Source: Microlunatus parietis (GTDB lineage Bacteria > Actinomycetota > Actinomycetes > Propionibacteriales > Propionibacteriaceae). From it: a stretch of DNA of 64,000 bases. Made by a program: the position numbers and the translations under genes. The DNA is taken from contig NZ_JACCBU010000001.1 of the NCBI RefSeq assembly GCF_013407955.1, forward strand, positions 6,944,001-7,008,000. Reading direction: 5' to 3'. The stretch's first letter is position 1. The number at the start of each line of letters is the position of its first letter. The notes beneath the pieces are model-generated. The model was not told the origin of the DNA and did not search any database. It saw only the letters and a program-made list of their open reading frames with translations. Of the stretch, positions 8,923-18,237 are shown piece after piece.

Positions 8923-10008
8923 TCATGAGACGTCCGCCGTCTTGGAGTCCTGCCGCTCGAGATCGGTGAAGTCGAGCTCCGGAACCTCAGGCAGCTTCTC
9001 CGCGGTCTCCAGCGCGAGCGCGGAGAGCGAGGCCAGCTGGCTGAGCATCTCCTGCTTGCGACGGCCGAGCAGCTCGTACTCGCTGCGCATCTGACGCTTC
9101 CGCCAGGCGAACTCCTGCCGAGCCCGCTCGTCGATCGTCGCGGCCTGGTGCTGTGCCTGGGCGACCAGCTGGTCGGCCTCGGCCACCGCGGCGACCTTGA
9201 TCTGCTCGGCCTCGGCCAGGGCGTCGGAACGCAGCTTGGCGGCGTTCTCGGCCTCCTCGGCCAGGTGCTGCGACGAGGTCCGGTGGTGCTCAGTGGCCTC
9301 GGACAGCAGCTTGGACAGCTTGGCCTCGGACTCCTGCTGCGTGGTCCGGAGCTCCGTCAGCAGCTCGTCGCGCTCGGTGGCGACCTGCTGGCGGACGTCG
9401 GCGATCTCCTTCTCGGCGGAAGCGACGATCGACTTCGCCTTGATCTCGGCGGACTGGACCTGAGCCCGAGCCTTCCGATCGGCCTCGGTCGTGACGGCCT
9501 CGGCCTGCAGCCGGGCCGCCGTCATCAGCTGCTCGGTCTCGCCGCGGGTCTTGCTGAGCAGCTTGTCGGCGTCGGCCGCGGCCTGCTGCCGGAGCCGCTC
9601 GATCTCCGCAGTGCCGGAGGCCTTCAGCTCGGCGCGCTCTTCCGCGGCGTGCTGGTTGAGCATCTCGATCTCGGCACGGGCCTTCTGCAGTGCCTCGTCG
9701 GCCTCTGCGGTGGCCCGCTCGGTCACATCCTTGGCCTGCTCCTCGGCGATCCGCAGGATGTCGCCGGCGCGACCGCCGAGATTGGTGAAGTTGACTTCGC
9801 CACCCTTGGAGGTTTCATCGAGAGCCTTGCGGAGCTGCTCGTTCTCCTCGGTCAGATCCGCGATCTGCTGGTTCAGCTGGTCGGTCGAGCTCGAGAGGAC
9901 CTCGATCCGGCTTTCCAGCTTCTGGAGTTGACTCGACACGGCGGTCGGGTCGTATCCCTTTCGGACCAGCGGAAACTGGGGGGTGGTGGTTTGGGCGAAT
10001 GCGCTCAC
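8923..10008 (-). CDS. FilP-like coiled-coil cytoskeletal protein (DivIVA-related)
   Basis: The 361-residue protein starts with a short DivIVA-like head (FPLVRKGYDPTAVSSQLQKLE). A nearly continuous alpha-helical coiled coil of about 270 residues rich in Ala/Glu/Gln/Arg follows. A conserved block, NLGGRAGDILRIAEEQA, sits near residue 80, and the tail motif FAWRKRQMRSEYELLGRRKQ near 290-310. Both blocks recur in the larger coiled-coil protein at 11.3-13.3 kb, so the two are paralogues. Streptomyces FilP (once called cellulose-binding protein) and Scy are of this type and shape hyphal tips. GTG start at 10006-10008 with GAGG about nine bases upstream. Confidence 0.8.
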   Translation of the reverse strand: MSAFAQTTTPQFPLVRKGYDPTAVSSQLQKLESRIEVLSSSTDQLNQQIADLTEENEQLRKALDETSKGGEVNFTNLGGRAGDILRIAEEQAKDVTERATAEADEALQKARAEIEMLNQHAAEERAELKASGTAEIERLRQQAAADADKLLSKTRGETEQLMTAARLQAEAVTTEADRKARAQVQSAEIKAKSIVASAEKEIADVRQQVATERDELLTELRTTQQESEAKLSKLLSEATEHHRTSSQHLAEEAENAAKLRSDALAEAEQIKVAAVAEADQLVAQAQHQAATIDERARQEFAWRKRQMRSEYELLGRRKQEMLSQLASLSALALETAEKLPEVPELDFTDLERQDSKTADVS

Positions 10009-10172
10009 TCGAATCCTCGGGGCTTGTGGTACGTGTGGACAGGCGCCACCTGACGCCAAATGCTTTTCCCCGAGCCCGAGTCATGCTACTGAGCCAACGC
10101 CGATCCGACGAGGGTCTGCGGCGATTTTTCTTAGGATTCGCACGGAATCGGGTTCGGGAGGGCCCGCTTTGG

Positions 10173-11345
10173 TCAGGAAGTGTCCAACTTCGGCTGCGCG
10201 ACTTCGTGCAGCAGGAGCAGGACAGCGGCAGCGGTGGGCACCGCGATCAGGGCACCCACCACGCCGAGCAGCGTACCGCCGATGAGGGCGGCGATGACCA
10301 CCAACGCGCCGGGAACGTTGACCGACCGCTTCATGACGCGCGGCGAGAGCACGTAGCTCTCGAACTGGAGGTAGATCAGGTAGTAGATCACCGCGGCGAT
10401 CCCGCTCACCGGGGACTGGACGAAAGCGATCACGCAGACGATCACCGCGGCGATCGGCGGGCCGATCATCGGGATGAAGTCGAACAGCGCGACCAGCACC
10501 GCGAGCGCCAGCGCGAAGTTGCGCAGCTCGGGTACCCAGATCCCCACGATCCAAAGGAAGACGAAGGATCCGATGCCGGCGCAGGTGACCACGACGAAGA
10601 GCCCGGAGAGGTACGACCCGATCCGGTCCGACACCATGTCGCCCAGTTCGGCCACCCGATCCCGCTTCGAAGCCGGCGCCAGCCGGTAGATGCCGGCCTT
10701 GATCGCCGGCAGCGAGGCGAGGAACCACAGGGTCAAGATCAACAGGGTGAAGCCGGAGAACACCGCCCCGATCACGATCTGACCGGCACCGAGGATGCCG
10801 CCGAACAGCTGATTGACCCAGGCTCCCGAACCGAGGAACTGGGTCAGGTTCGAGATCACCTGGTACTGCTGGTCGAACGCATCGATCTGCGGGTTGCGCA
10901 ACAGGTCGCTCAAGATCGTCGGCGCCTGCACCACCAGGTTGGTGATCTGCTGGGTGAACACCGGCACGATGGCAAAGCTGGCCAGGCCGAGCACGACCAG
11001 CAGCCCGAGGACGACGATCAGCACCGCGAGCCAGCGGCGCCGCACCCGCTTCCGCAGCAGCTCGACCATCGGGTTCAGGCCCAGCGCGATGAACATCGCG
11101 ACCAGGATCAAGATCAACACCGACCGGGCCTGCAACACGAGGTTGGCCAGGCCGAACGCGATCAGCGCGCCGAGCGTCCCGGAGAAGCCGATCCAGAACG
11201 GCGGCATCTGGAACAGGAACCGACGCTGCGGCTCGGTCACCGCATCCGGACCCGGGGTCACCTCGGCGGTCGGCGGCCGCCGAGGTGCCTTGGAGGGCTC
11301 TGCTCGCGAGGGTTCGGCTGGTGAGGGATCGGTCGGTTCAGCCAC
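10173..11345 (-). CDS. AI-2E family transporter (PerM-type permease)
   Basis: A 390-residue membrane protein with about eight helices. An N-terminal cytoplasmic Pro/Ala/Glu-rich stretch of 45 residues includes short PSRAEPS repeats. Family features are ALGLNPMVELLRKR after the second helix, the large loop between the third and fourth helices, and the C-terminal FDFIPMIGPPIAAVIV, QFESYVLSPRVMKRSVNVPGA and GALIAVPTAAA. Members move small molecules or ions; despite the name few transport AI-2. The start overlaps the end of the upstream scy-like gene by eight bases, so it is translationally coupled and may work in the same cell-envelope process. Confidence 0.9.
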   Translation of the reverse strand: MAEPTDPSPAEPSRAEPSKAPRRPPTAEVTPGPDAVTEPQRRFLFQMPPFWIGFSGTLGALIAFGLANLVLQARSVLILILVAMFIALGLNPMVELLRKRVRRRWLAVLIVVLGLLVVLGLASFAIVPVFTQQITNLVVQAPTILSDLLRNPQIDAFDQQYQVISNLTQFLGSGAWVNQLFGGILGAGQIVIGAVFSGFTLLILTLWFLASLPAIKAGIYRLAPASKRDRVAELGDMVSDRIGSYLSGLFVVVTCAGIGSFVFLWIVGIWVPELRNFALALAVLVALFDFIPMIGPPIAAVIVCVIAFVQSPVSGIAAVIYYLIYLQFESYVLSPRVMKRSVNVPGALVVIAALIGGTLLGVVGALIAVPTAAAVLLLLHEVAQPKLDTS

Positions 11346-13308
11346 GATACGGTTGCGACCCCTGGCCGCTCCCGCCCGTCTGTTCGGGGTACGGGCTCGC
11401 GCCCGGACGTGGCAGGTGCTCGGTGCCGGCCGGACGCGCCGGCGGCGGTGCGAGCACGGTGTGGTCGCCGCCCTGCGGGTGCGGCTGGCCCTGCGGGCTC
11501 TGCGGGCTGCGCTGGCCCGGTCCCTGCGGCTGGCCTCCCTGCGGCTGACCCGAACCCTGCTGGCCGGGACCCGGCTGGCCCTGCGGCTGGGCGTGCCGGG
11601 GCTGGCCCTGCGGAGGCTGCCCCTGGCCCGGATGCCCGAGGCCCTGCTGGTTCGGCGGTCGCTGGCCCTGCTGCGGCTGCCCCGGCGGGGACTGCGGGTG
11701 CTGCGCCGGGTTCGGTCGCTGGTTCGGTCCGGCCTGGTGCGGCCCCGGCTGGTTCGGGCGGGCCTGATTCGGTCCCGGCTGGCCCTGCGGGCGCTGCTGG
11801 TTCTGCGCGGGCTGATTCGACGTGGGCTGGTGCTGCGCGGACTGGTGCTGGGGCGGCTGGCCCGCGCCGGCCGCGCGGTCCTTGTCGCGGATCAGCGTGC
11901 CGTCGTCGTCGGGCTTCGCCGACGGCGAGGTCGCCGAGGCGGCGGGGGAGCCGGCCGAGCCCGGCGCCGGTGCACCCGGCTGCGGGCCACCGGCCGAGGC
12001 CGGCGAGCCGGCCGGCTGTCCGTCGCGGACGGCCGCCTGGACGATCGTGGTGTCCGGATCGAACGGCGGCTGGGCGGCCGGCTCCGACTTCGGAACCCCT
12101 CCCGACTTCGCCGCCGGCTCGGCGTCGGACGGCGCGCCGTCCGGCTTGGCCGGGTCGATCGTGTCCTCGGCGTCGCCGCTGGATCCCTCCGGCAGCGACG
12201 GCGGCAGGTTCGGCGGCCGGAGCAGCGTGGTGTCGCCGTGCTCGGCCTCGAAGCCCTCCAGCTCGTCCAGGTCGGGGAACGTCTGCGCGGTCTGTTCGGC
12301 CAGCGCGGAGAGGCTCGCCAGCTGGTTCAGCACCGCCTGCTTGCGCTGCCCGAGCAGGTCCGTCTCCCGCTTCAGCTGCTGCTTGCGCCAGGAGAACTCC
12401 TGCTGGGTCCGCTCGTTGATCGCGGCGGCCTGCTTCTTCGCCGCAGCGATCCGCTCCTCGGCGTTGGCGATCGCCTCGGTCCGGATCCGTTCGGCCTCGG
12501 CCACGGCCTCCGACCGGATCCGCTCGGCCTCGGCGATGTCCTTCTCCAGCCGGGCGGTGGCGTCCTTGTTGTGCTGGGTCGCCTCGGCCAGCAGCGCCGT
12601 GGTCTTGCTGACGTGCTCCTCGTGGGTCGCCTTCAGCTGGCTGATCGCCGCCTCCCGCTCGCTGGCGATCTGCTGCCGGGTCTCGGCCACCTCCCGCTCG
12701 GCCTGCCGGCGCAGCGTCTCGGTGTCCAGATAGGCCTGCTGGCGTACGGTCTGGGCCTCCTGCTCGGCCTGGCGCCGGTGCGCCTCGGCCTCGCGGCGGG
12801 CCGCGGCGACGATGTTGGCCGCCTCGGCCGCGGCCTTCTCCACGTGGGACTTGGCCTCTTCGCGGGTCCGGCTGCGGATCTGCTCGATCTCGGACTTGCC
12901 GGTGTTCTTGATGTTGCTGCCCTCGCGGGCAGCGGCCTGCCGGATCCCGTCGGCCTCCCGCCGGGCCACCTCGCGGATCCGGTCCGCGTCGACCGAGGCG
13001 CGGTCGACCATCTCGCGGGCCTGTTCCTCGGCGAGCCGCAGAATGTCCGTCGCCCGCCCGCCGAGGTTGGCGTAGTCGACGTTGTCCGGTGCCGGTCGGC
13101 TGTTGGCCTGGTTCAGTTGATCACTGACCGCAGCCAACTGGTCCTCGAGGTCCCTGGCCTGACGACGTGCATTGACGACGGTTGCTTCGAGGGTCCGCAC
13201 GTAGTCGTCAACCGCGGACCTGTCGTACCCGCGGATCGCGGACGGGAAGTTGCCGACCGCACTTGCCGTATCGTCAAAGAGATTCAGGCCGGTTTCTTCC
13301 GAAGCCAC
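11338..13308 (-). CDS. Scy-like coiled-coil scaffold protein with Pro/Gln/Gly-rich tail
   Basis: The 656-residue product has three parts. The first is a DivIVA-like head (about 1-60: [20 protein letters not shown]). The second is a long coiled coil (about 60-290) containing [20 protein letters not shown] and the end block [20 protein letters not shown]. The third is a disordered tail of more than 300 residues built from QP, PGQ, NQP and GQ repeats. Head and coiled coil are paralogous to the protein at 8.9-10.0 kb. The likely role is a polar scaffold for growth or division; the tail could recruit partners or form condensates (inference). GTG start 13306-13308 with AGAGGA upstream. It is head to head with the thiolase gene. 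Confidence 0.8.
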   Translation of the reverse strand: MASEETGLNLFDDTASAVGNFPSAIRGYDRSAVDDYVRTLEATVVNARRQARDLEDQLAAVSDQLNQANSRPAPDNVDYANLGGRATDILRLAEEQAREMVDRASVDADRIREVARREADGIRQAAAREGSNIKNTGKSEIEQIRSRTREEAKSHVEKAAAEAANIVAAARREAEAHRRQAEQEAQTVRQQAYLDTETLRRQAEREVAETRQQIASEREAAISQLKATHEEHVSKTTALLAEATQHNKDATARLEKDIAEAERIRSEAVAEAERIRTEAIANAEERIAAAKKQAAAINERTQQEFSWRKQQLKRETDLLGQRKQAVLNQLASLSALAEQTAQTFPDLDELEGFEAEHGDTTLLRPPNLPPSLPEGSSGDAEDTIDPAKPDGAPSDAEPAAKSGGVPKSEPAAQPPFDPDTTIVQAAVRDGQPAGSPASAGGPQPGAPAPGSAGSPAASATSPSAKPDDDGTLIRDKDRAAGAGQPPQHQSAQHQPTSNQPAQNQQRPQGQPGPNQARPNQPGPHQAGPNQRPNPAQHPQSPPGQPQQGQRPPNQQGLGHPGQGQPPQGQPRHAQPQGQPGPGQQGSGQPQGGQPQGPGQRSPQSPQGQPHPQGGDHTVLAPPPARPAGTEHLPRPGASPYPEQTGGSGQGSQPYRG

Positions 13309-13334
13309 ATCCGGTCCTCTCCGTGCACGCTGAT

Positions 13335-13358
13335 GAGAACGCACCCGAGTGCGTTCTC
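13335..13358. promoter_or_regulatory. Perfect 10-bp inverted repeat at the scy-like promoter
   Basis: GAGAACGCAC-CCGA-GTGCGTTCTC forms a perfect 10-bp stem. On the minus strand a sigma-70-like promoter fits exactly: TTGGGC at 13385-13390, a 17-base spacer, TACGGT at 13362-13367. The expected transcription start falls inside the repeat. It is therefore either an operator covering +1 or the first hairpin of the scy-like mRNA. Confidence 0.55.
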
Positions 13359-13396
13359 CTTACCGTATCCTCATCGGCGGTCACGCCCAAGACGAC

Positions 13397-13409
13397 CAGT
13401 GTCACACTG
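13397..13409. promoter_or_regulatory. 13-bp palindrome CAGTGTCACACTG upstream of thiolase
   Basis: A perfect palindrome with a central C lies 45 bases before the thiolase start and just upstream of the scy-like -35 box. The position suits a regulator controlling one or both divergent genes. The cognate protein is unknown. Confidence 0.4.
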
Positions 13410-13454
13410 ATCTGGAACGGGTGCGGGACGCCCGCGGACTGAGGGGAGAGCGTC

Positions 13455-14654
13455 GTGGTTTCGGTGATCGTCGGCGGAGCGCGGACGCCGATCGGGCGGC
13501 TGCTGGGCGGACTGAGCGGGTTCCCCGCAACGAAACTGGGCGGGCACGCGATCGCTGCCGCCCTGCGCCGCGGCGGGGTCGACCCGGCCGCGGTGGGCTC
13601 GGTGATCATGGGCCAGGTGCTGCAGGCCGGCGCCGGCCAGATCCCGGCCCGGCAGGCAGCCGTCGCCGGCGGAATCGCCCTGGACGTGCCGGCACTGACC
13701 GTCAACAAGGTCTGCCTGTCCGGCCTGAACGCGATCGCGCTGGCCGATCTCATGATCAGATCCGGCGAGGCCGAGGTCGTCGTCGCCGGCGGGATGGAGT
13801 CGATGTCGCTGGCGCCGCACCTGTTGCCGACCTCGCGGACCGGTGTGAAGTACGGGCCGGCCGGGCTGGTCGACCACATGGCGCACGACGGACTCTGGGA
13901 CCCGTTCACCGATCAGGCGATGGGCGCGCTGACCGAGAGCTGCAACACCGGCGACGCCCTGGTCAGCCGGGCCGACCAGGATGCGTTCGCGGCGCGGTCG
14001 CACCAGCGGGCGCTGGCCGCGACCCAGTCCGGGGTGTTCGCCGAGGAGATCGAGCCGATCGAGGTCGCCCACCGCCGCGGCGCGCCCTCGCTGGTCGCCG
14101 CCGACGAGGGGATTCGGCCCGGCGTCACGGCCGAGACGCTGGCCGAGCTGCCGCCCGCGTTCGGCGCCGGCGGAACGATCACGGCCGGCAGTTCGAGCCA
14201 GATCTCCGACGGCGCCGCCGCGGTGATCGTCGCCGACGCCGAGGTGGCCCGCCGCAACGGCTGGCGGGTGCTCGCCACGATCGGCGCCTACGGGCAGGTG
14301 GCCGGTCCGGACTCGTCGCTGCAACTGCAGCCGGCCAACGCGATCCGGCGGGCCTGCGAACGGCAGGGCGTCGACGTCGCCGCGCTGGACCTGATCGAGA
14401 TCAACGAGGCCTTCGCCGCCGTCGCGGTGGCCAGCGCCCGCGACCTCGGCCTGTCCGACTCCGCGATCGACGAGCGGGTCAACGTCAACGGCGGCGCGGT
14501 CGCGCTCGGCCACCCGATCGGTGCCTCCGGGGCCCGGCTGGTGCTGCACCTCGCCCTGGAACTCGGCCGCCGCGGCGGCGGCACCGGCGTGGCCGGGCTG
14601 TGCGGCGGCGGGGGCCAGGGCGACGCCTTGCTGCTCACCGTCGGCGACGCGTGA
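13455..14654 (+). CDS. Acetyl-CoA C-acetyltransferase (thiolase)
   Basis: A 399-residue type II thiolase that condenses two acetyl-CoA to acetoacetyl-CoA or cleaves beta-ketoacyl-CoA. The acyl-accepting Cys is in [15 protein letters not shown] (about residue 90). The catalytic His is in [12 protein letters not shown] and the second Cys in [11 protein letters not shown] near the C-terminus. The GTG start has GAGGGGAGAG upstream. The stop overlaps the start of meaB in a GTGA tetranucleotide, so the two are coexpressed, linking thiolysis to the B12-dependent acyl-CoA pathway. Confidence 0.95.
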   Translation: MVSVIVGGARTPIGRLLGGLSGFPATKLGGHAIAAALRRGGVDPAAVGSVIMGQVLQAGAGQIPARQAAVAGGIALDVPALTVNKVCLSGLNAIALADLMIRSGEAEVVVAGGMESMSLAPHLLPTSRTGVKYGPAGLVDHMAHDGLWDPFTDQAMGALTESCNTGDALVSRADQDAFAARSHQRALAATQSGVFAEEIEPIEVAHRRGAPSLVAADEGIRPGVTAETLAELPPAFGAGGTITAGSSSQISDGAAAVIVADAEVARRNGWRVLATIGAYGQVAGPDSSLQLQPANAIRRACERQGVDVAALDLIEINEAFAAVAVASARDLGLSDSAIDERVNVNGGAVALGHPIGASGARLVLHLALELGRRGGGTGVAGLCGGGGQGDALLLTVGDA

Positions 14655-15604
14655 TCGACCCCGAGACTGTACGGGAGCGGCTGCGGGCCGGCGACCGCCG
14701 GCTGCTGGCCCGGGTGCTGTCGGCGATCGAGGACGACGCACCGGTGCTGCGTGACCTGGCCGCGGCGCTGGCGCCGGCCACCGGGCACGCGTACGTGATC
14801 GGGCTGACCGGCGCGCCGGGCGTCGGCAAGTCGTCGGTGACCGCGGAGCTGATCGGCGCCCTGCGGGCCCGCGGCGACCGGGTCGGGGTGCTCGCGGTCG
14901 ATCCGTCGTCGCCGTTCTCCGGCGGCGCCCTGCTCGGCGACCGGGTCCGGATGCAGGAGTACGCGCTGGACGACGCCGTGTTCATCCGGTCGATGGCCAG
15001 CCGGGGCCATCTGGGCGGCCTGTCGGCGGCGGCGCCGCAGGCGCTGCGCGGCTTCGACGCGGCCGGCTACGACGTGGTCCTGGTGGAGACCGTCGGCGTC
15101 GGCCAGTCCGAGGTCGAGGTGGCCCGGATCGCGGACGCCTGCGTGGTCCTGCTGGCGCCCGGGATGGGCGACGGGGTCCAGGCGGCCAAGGCCGGCGTAC
15201 TGGAGATCGGCGACCTTTTCGTGGTGAACAAGGCCGACCGGGACGGCGCCCAGAGCCTGATCCGGGAGCTCCGCGGGATGGTCGCGCTGGCCGATCACGG
15301 CCCGGACGACTGGAAGCCGCCGATCGTCCGGACCGTCGCGACCACCGGCGAGGGGATCGCCGACCTGGTGGGACGGCTGGACCGGTTCCGGGCCGAGGCG
15401 GAGCGGACCGGGCGCTGGCAGGACCGGCGATTGGGCCGGGCGGAAACGGAGGTGTCGGCGCTTGCGCTGGCCTCGCTCCGACGTAGGCTCGGCGCCGCGG
15501 ACTCCGGCGGCGGCGACCGGCTGGTCGAACTCGCCGAGGACGTACGAGACGGAAGGCTGGACCCGTACGCTGCGGCCGATAGACTGGTCGCTGCGCGGGA
15601 GTGA
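14651..15604 (+). CDS. meaB: MeaB/ArgK-type G3E GTPase, acyl-CoA mutase chaperone
   Basis: This 317-residue GTPase gates cofactor loading and protects B12-dependent acyl-CoA mutases from inactivation. Visible motifs are the Walker [47 protein letters not shown], and NKAD for guanine recognition. The C-terminal helices ([16 protein letters not shown]) form the dimerisation arm of the family. The GTG start overlaps the thiolase stop. Its probable client is the mutase large subunit encoded at 19.6-21.3 kb. Confidence 0.95.
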   Translation: MIDPETVRERLRAGDRRLLARVLSAIEDDAPVLRDLAAALAPATGHAYVIGLTGAPGVGKSSVTAELIGALRARGDRVGVLAVDPSSPFSGGALLGDRVRMQEYALDDAVFIRSMASRGHLGGLSAAAPQALRGFDAAGYDVVLVETVGVGQSEVEVARIADACVVLLAPGMGDGVQAAKAGVLEIGDLFVVNKADRDGAQSLIRELRGMVALADHGPDDWKPPIVRTVATTGEGIADLVGRLDRFRAEAERTGRWQDRRLGRAETEVSALALASLRRRLGAADSGGGDRLVELAEDVRDGRLDPYAAADRLVAARE

Positions 15605-15734
15605 CCCGGACGGTGCGCTGCGGGTGGTCTCGGGTGAGGCAGGAAGGTCGGCGTGGCAGGGCTGCGTATCGGGGCGACTGAGGTGACAATGGTGGGGACC
15701 CAGGCCCCGCGTCGAGCAGAAGGTGTTGATCTGA

Positions 15735-15899
15735 ATGAAGTGGATCAAGCGAATCTTGCTGGTCATGGTGGTGGCGTTCGTCGCCTTCTACCTGATCGGG
15801 AATCCGAACGGTGCCGCGGGCGCCGTGCGCAGCGGGGTCGACGCGGTCGCCAACGCGCTGAACTCGTTCGTCGTGTTCTTCAGCGCCCTTGCCGGGTGA
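15735..15899 (+). CDS. Small membrane protein, 54 aa
   Basis: The short gene starts MKWIKRILLVMVV, has one hydrophobic helix (about residues 7-22), then IGNPNGAAGAVRSGVDAVANAL and a second hydrophobic end, SFVVFFSAL. GAAGGTG lies ten bases before the ATG. It ends four bases before the GTG of the PH-domain gene, so the two probably form an operon. Small proteins of this shape are often found in front of membrane PH-domain proteins in actinobacteria; no function is known to me. Confidence 0.7.
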   Translation: MKWIKRILLVMVVAFVAFYLIGNPNGAAGAVRSGVDAVANALNSFVVFFSALAG

Positions 15900-15903
15900 G
15901 TAG

Positions 15904-16446
15904 GTGTTCGGCGCGCTCAGCCGGCTGATCGATCCGCACGTCGAGAACTATCTGCTGGTTGGTGAGGGGGAGCAGATCGTCGACGAGGTGCGCCGGCACT
16001 GGATGGCGGTGGCCTTCCCGGTGGTGCGGGTCATCATCGCGGTGATCCTGGCCTGCGTGTCGATCTTCGTCGGTCCGCTGGCCGGCGCGTTGCTGATGGT
16101 GGCGGCGTTGATCATCGCGTTGCAGGCCGGCTGGCGCATTCTGACCGCCCACATGGACCGGTTCGTGATCACGACGATGCGGGTGTTCCGCGTGCACGGC
16201 GTGTTCACCCAGAACCGGGCGACGATGCCGATGGCCCGAATCCTCGACATCACGGTGGAGAAGCCGGTGATCGGCCGGGTTTTCGGGTACGGACACCTGG
16301 TGTTCGAGTCCGCCGCCCAGGATCAGGGCCTGCGCGACATTCGCTGGGTTGGGCGGCCGGACGAGCGAGACGCTACGATCCAGACCGTGATCCAGCGGTC
16401 CGGTCTTCGGGCCAGCATGCAGATCAGTAAAGAGGAAGAAACGTGA
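15904..16446 (+). CDS. Membrane-anchored PH-domain protein (bPH2, formerly DUF304)
   Basis: The 180-residue protein begins with LLVGEGEQIVDEVRRHW, has two adjacent transmembrane helices (about residues 35-75) and then a bacterial PH fold (TAHMDRFVITTMRVFRVHGVFTQNRATMPMARILDITVEK, HLVFESAAQDQGLRDIRWV). Such proteins sit at the cytoplasmic face and are linked to envelope homeostasis. GTG start at 15904. The stop overlaps the next gene (MarR) in a GTGA tetranucleotide, so the small membrane protein, PH protein and MarR form one unit. Confidence 0.85.
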   Translation: MFGALSRLIDPHVENYLLVGEGEQIVDEVRRHWMAVAFPVVRVIIAVILACVSIFVGPLAGALLMVAALIIALQAGWRILTAHMDRFVITTMRVFRVHGVFTQNRATMPMARILDITVEKPVIGRVFGYGHLVFESAAQDQGLRDIRWVGRPDERDATIQTVIQRSGLRASMQISKEEET

Positions 16447-17030
16447 CCCAGGCTTCGCGCGCGGAAACGGGGGGACACAGTCCCGCCGGTCCGGAGCGTC
16501 CGAGGCTGGTCCCGCAGCCGGTGCGCGAATCGTCCGATCGCCACCGGCTGCCGTTCGATCCGATCCAGGCAGCCGCCGAGCAGTGGTCCCGGCGCTGGGC
16601 CGAGACGCCCCGGATGCGCGCGGTCACCTCGCTGATGCGAGTGCACCAGCTGGTGCTCACCGAGTTGGACGAACTGCTCCGGCCGCTCAGCTTGACCTTC
16701 GCCCGGTACGAGGTGCTGGTGCTGCTCGCCTTTTCCCGGCGCGGCGCGTTGCCGCTGGGCAAGATCGGGGAGCGCCTGCAGGTGCACGCCACCTCGGTCA
16801 CGCCGCTGGTGAAGCGGCTGGAGAACTCGGGCTTCATCACCCGGAATCGGCATCCGGAGGACGGGCGGGCGGTGCTCGCCGCGATCACCCCGGCCGGCCG
16901 CGAGGTGTTGCAGCAGGCCACCGACCTGATCGTCGGGGCACGGTTCGCGCTGGGCGCGATGTCGGAGGACGACTGCGACCGGCTGACCGAATTGCTGACG
17001 ACGCCGCGCGCCGCGGCCGGAGACTTCTGA
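16443..17030 (+). CDS. MarR family transcriptional regulator
   Basis: A 195-residue protein with an unusual N-terminal extension of about 50 residues before the MarR fold. The winged helix runs from about 65 to 150: SLTFARYEVLVLLAF, GKIGERLQVHATSVTPLVKRLENSGFI (recognition helix) and the wing RNRHPEDGRAVLAAITPAGREVL. It probably dimerises through its terminal helices and responds to a small ligand. Translational overlap with the PH-domain gene suggests it may sense envelope or metabolite state. The MarR-like operator at 5.27 kb is a possible but unproven target. Confidence 0.9.
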   Translation: MTQASRAETGGHSPAGPERPRLVPQPVRESSDRHRLPFDPIQAAAEQWSRRWAETPRMRAVTSLMRVHQLVLTELDELLRPLSLTFARYEVLVLLAFSRRGALPLGKIGERLQVHATSVTPLVKRLENSGFITRNRHPEDGRAVLAAITPAGREVLQQATDLIVGARFALGAMSEDDCDRLTELLTTPRAAAGDF

Positions 17031-17037
17031 GGCCACG

Positions 17038-18237
17038 ATGCCGCGGATGATTGCGGTCGCCGACTCCGACTCGTACCTCAAATGGACCCATGCCACCGCT
17101 GCGCGCCTGCCGTACGGCTGGACCTGCGACACGATCATCGTCCGCAACCCGACCCAGCCGTCGCCGGCGCAGATCGCCGCGGTCACCGACCAGCCGGTCG
17201 AGGTGCTGTCGCGCCGTGAACTGATCCACCGGATCGGCTTCGAACGGCCGGACGCGGTGCTGCTCGGCTGTACCGGGCCGACGGTCGGGCAGCTGTCCGC
17301 CCAGCGCGGGCTGTCCGACTCGCTGCGGCGGCCGGTGTTGATCACCGGGCTGCCCGGGATCAGTTTCCCGGCCAGCCCGCGGGCGGTCCGGTTCCGGGCC
17401 GGCTGCGACCTGTTGATCGTGCACTCCCGGCGGGAGCGCCGCGAGTTCAGCACGCTGGCCCAGACGATGGCTCCGGGGCTCCGGGTCGGGCTGACCCGGC
17501 TGCCGTTCCTGGTCGACACCGAGCCCGGCGCGCAGAATCCGGACGGGCTCGAGCCGCAGTCGCCGCCGCGGGTGCTGTTCGCCGGCCAGGCGATGGTACC
17601 GCCGAAGGCGGAGCAGCGCCGGCAGATCCTGCGGGCCCTCGCGGAACTGCCCGGCGATGTCCGGCCGGTGGTCAAGCTGCGGGCCGCCGCGGACGAGCAG
17701 CAGACCCACAACGAGCAGCATCCGTATCAGGGGCTGTGGAAGCAGCTGGTCAAGAACGAGCAGCTGTCCCGGCGCCGGGTGTCGTTCACCCAGGGCTCGA
17801 TGCGGGCGGCGCTGGAGGGCGCGGACGGCCTGGTCACGGTGTCGTCGACGGCGGCGCTGGAGGCGATGGCGGCCGGGGTCGGCGTGTTGATCTTGAACGA
17901 CTTCGGCGTCAACCAGACCATGATCAACACCGTCTACGCGGAGTCCGGCTGCCTCGGCACGCTGGACGATCTGCGCCGGGGCGAGTTCAAGTCGCCCAAC
18001 AAGGACTGGTTGATGGACAACTACTTCCACCCGGAGGCGGAGTCGGACTGGCTGGACCGGCTGGACGACCTGCTCGCGATCCGCGAGCTGCACGGCCTGG
18101 CCCCGTCGATCACGATGCCGGTCGACTCCCGTTCGGCCCGGCTGAAGCGGCGGCTCCGGCTGGAACTGCCGGCTCGGACCTGGCCGATGATTCGTCGGGT
18201 CCGGCGACTGGCGAAGCGCCGGCCTCGGCGGCGCTGA
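17038..18237 (+). CDS. DUF6716 putative glycosyltransferase
   Basis: The 399-residue protein begins MPRMIAVADSDSYLKWTHATA, and the two halves look like a GT-B type fold. An N-terminal Rossmann-like half runs to about 160, and a second half contains PRVLFAGQAMVPP, TQGSMRAALEGADGLVTVSSTAALEAMAAGVGVLILNDFG and a very basic C-terminus. DUF6716 proteins occur beside acylneuraminate cytidylyltransferases, as here, so a role in nonulosonic-acid glycan assembly is likely but unproven. It starts seven bases after the MarR stop. Its last 128 bases overlap, antiparallel, the end of the cytidylyltransferase/HAD gene. Confidence 0.65.
   Translation: MPRMIAVADSDSYLKWTHATAARLPYGWTCDTIIVRNPTQPSPAQIAAVTDQPVEVLSRRELIHRIGFERPDAVLLGCTGPTVGQLSAQRGLSDSLRRPVLITGLPGISFPASPRAVRFRAGCDLLIVHSRRERREFSTLAQTMAPGLRVGLTRLPFLVDTEPGAQNPDGLEPQSPPRVLFAGQAMVPPKAEQRRQILRALAELPGDVRPVVKLRAAADEQQTHNEQHPYQGLWKQLVKNEQLSRRRVSFTQGSMRAALEGADGLVTVSSTAALEAMAAGVGVLILNDFGVNQTMINTVYAESGCLGTLDDLRRGEFKSPNKDWLMDNYFHPEAESDWLDRLDDLLAIRELHGLAPSITMPVDSRSARLKRRLRLELPARTWPMIRRVRRLAKRRPRRR

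Noticed and set aside
10813-13410. A long plus-strand frame opposite the scy-like gene, rich in Leu/Arg repeats
   Set aside because: The repeats are the complement of the Pro/Gln/Gly tail of the scy-like protein; no start signal and no domain.
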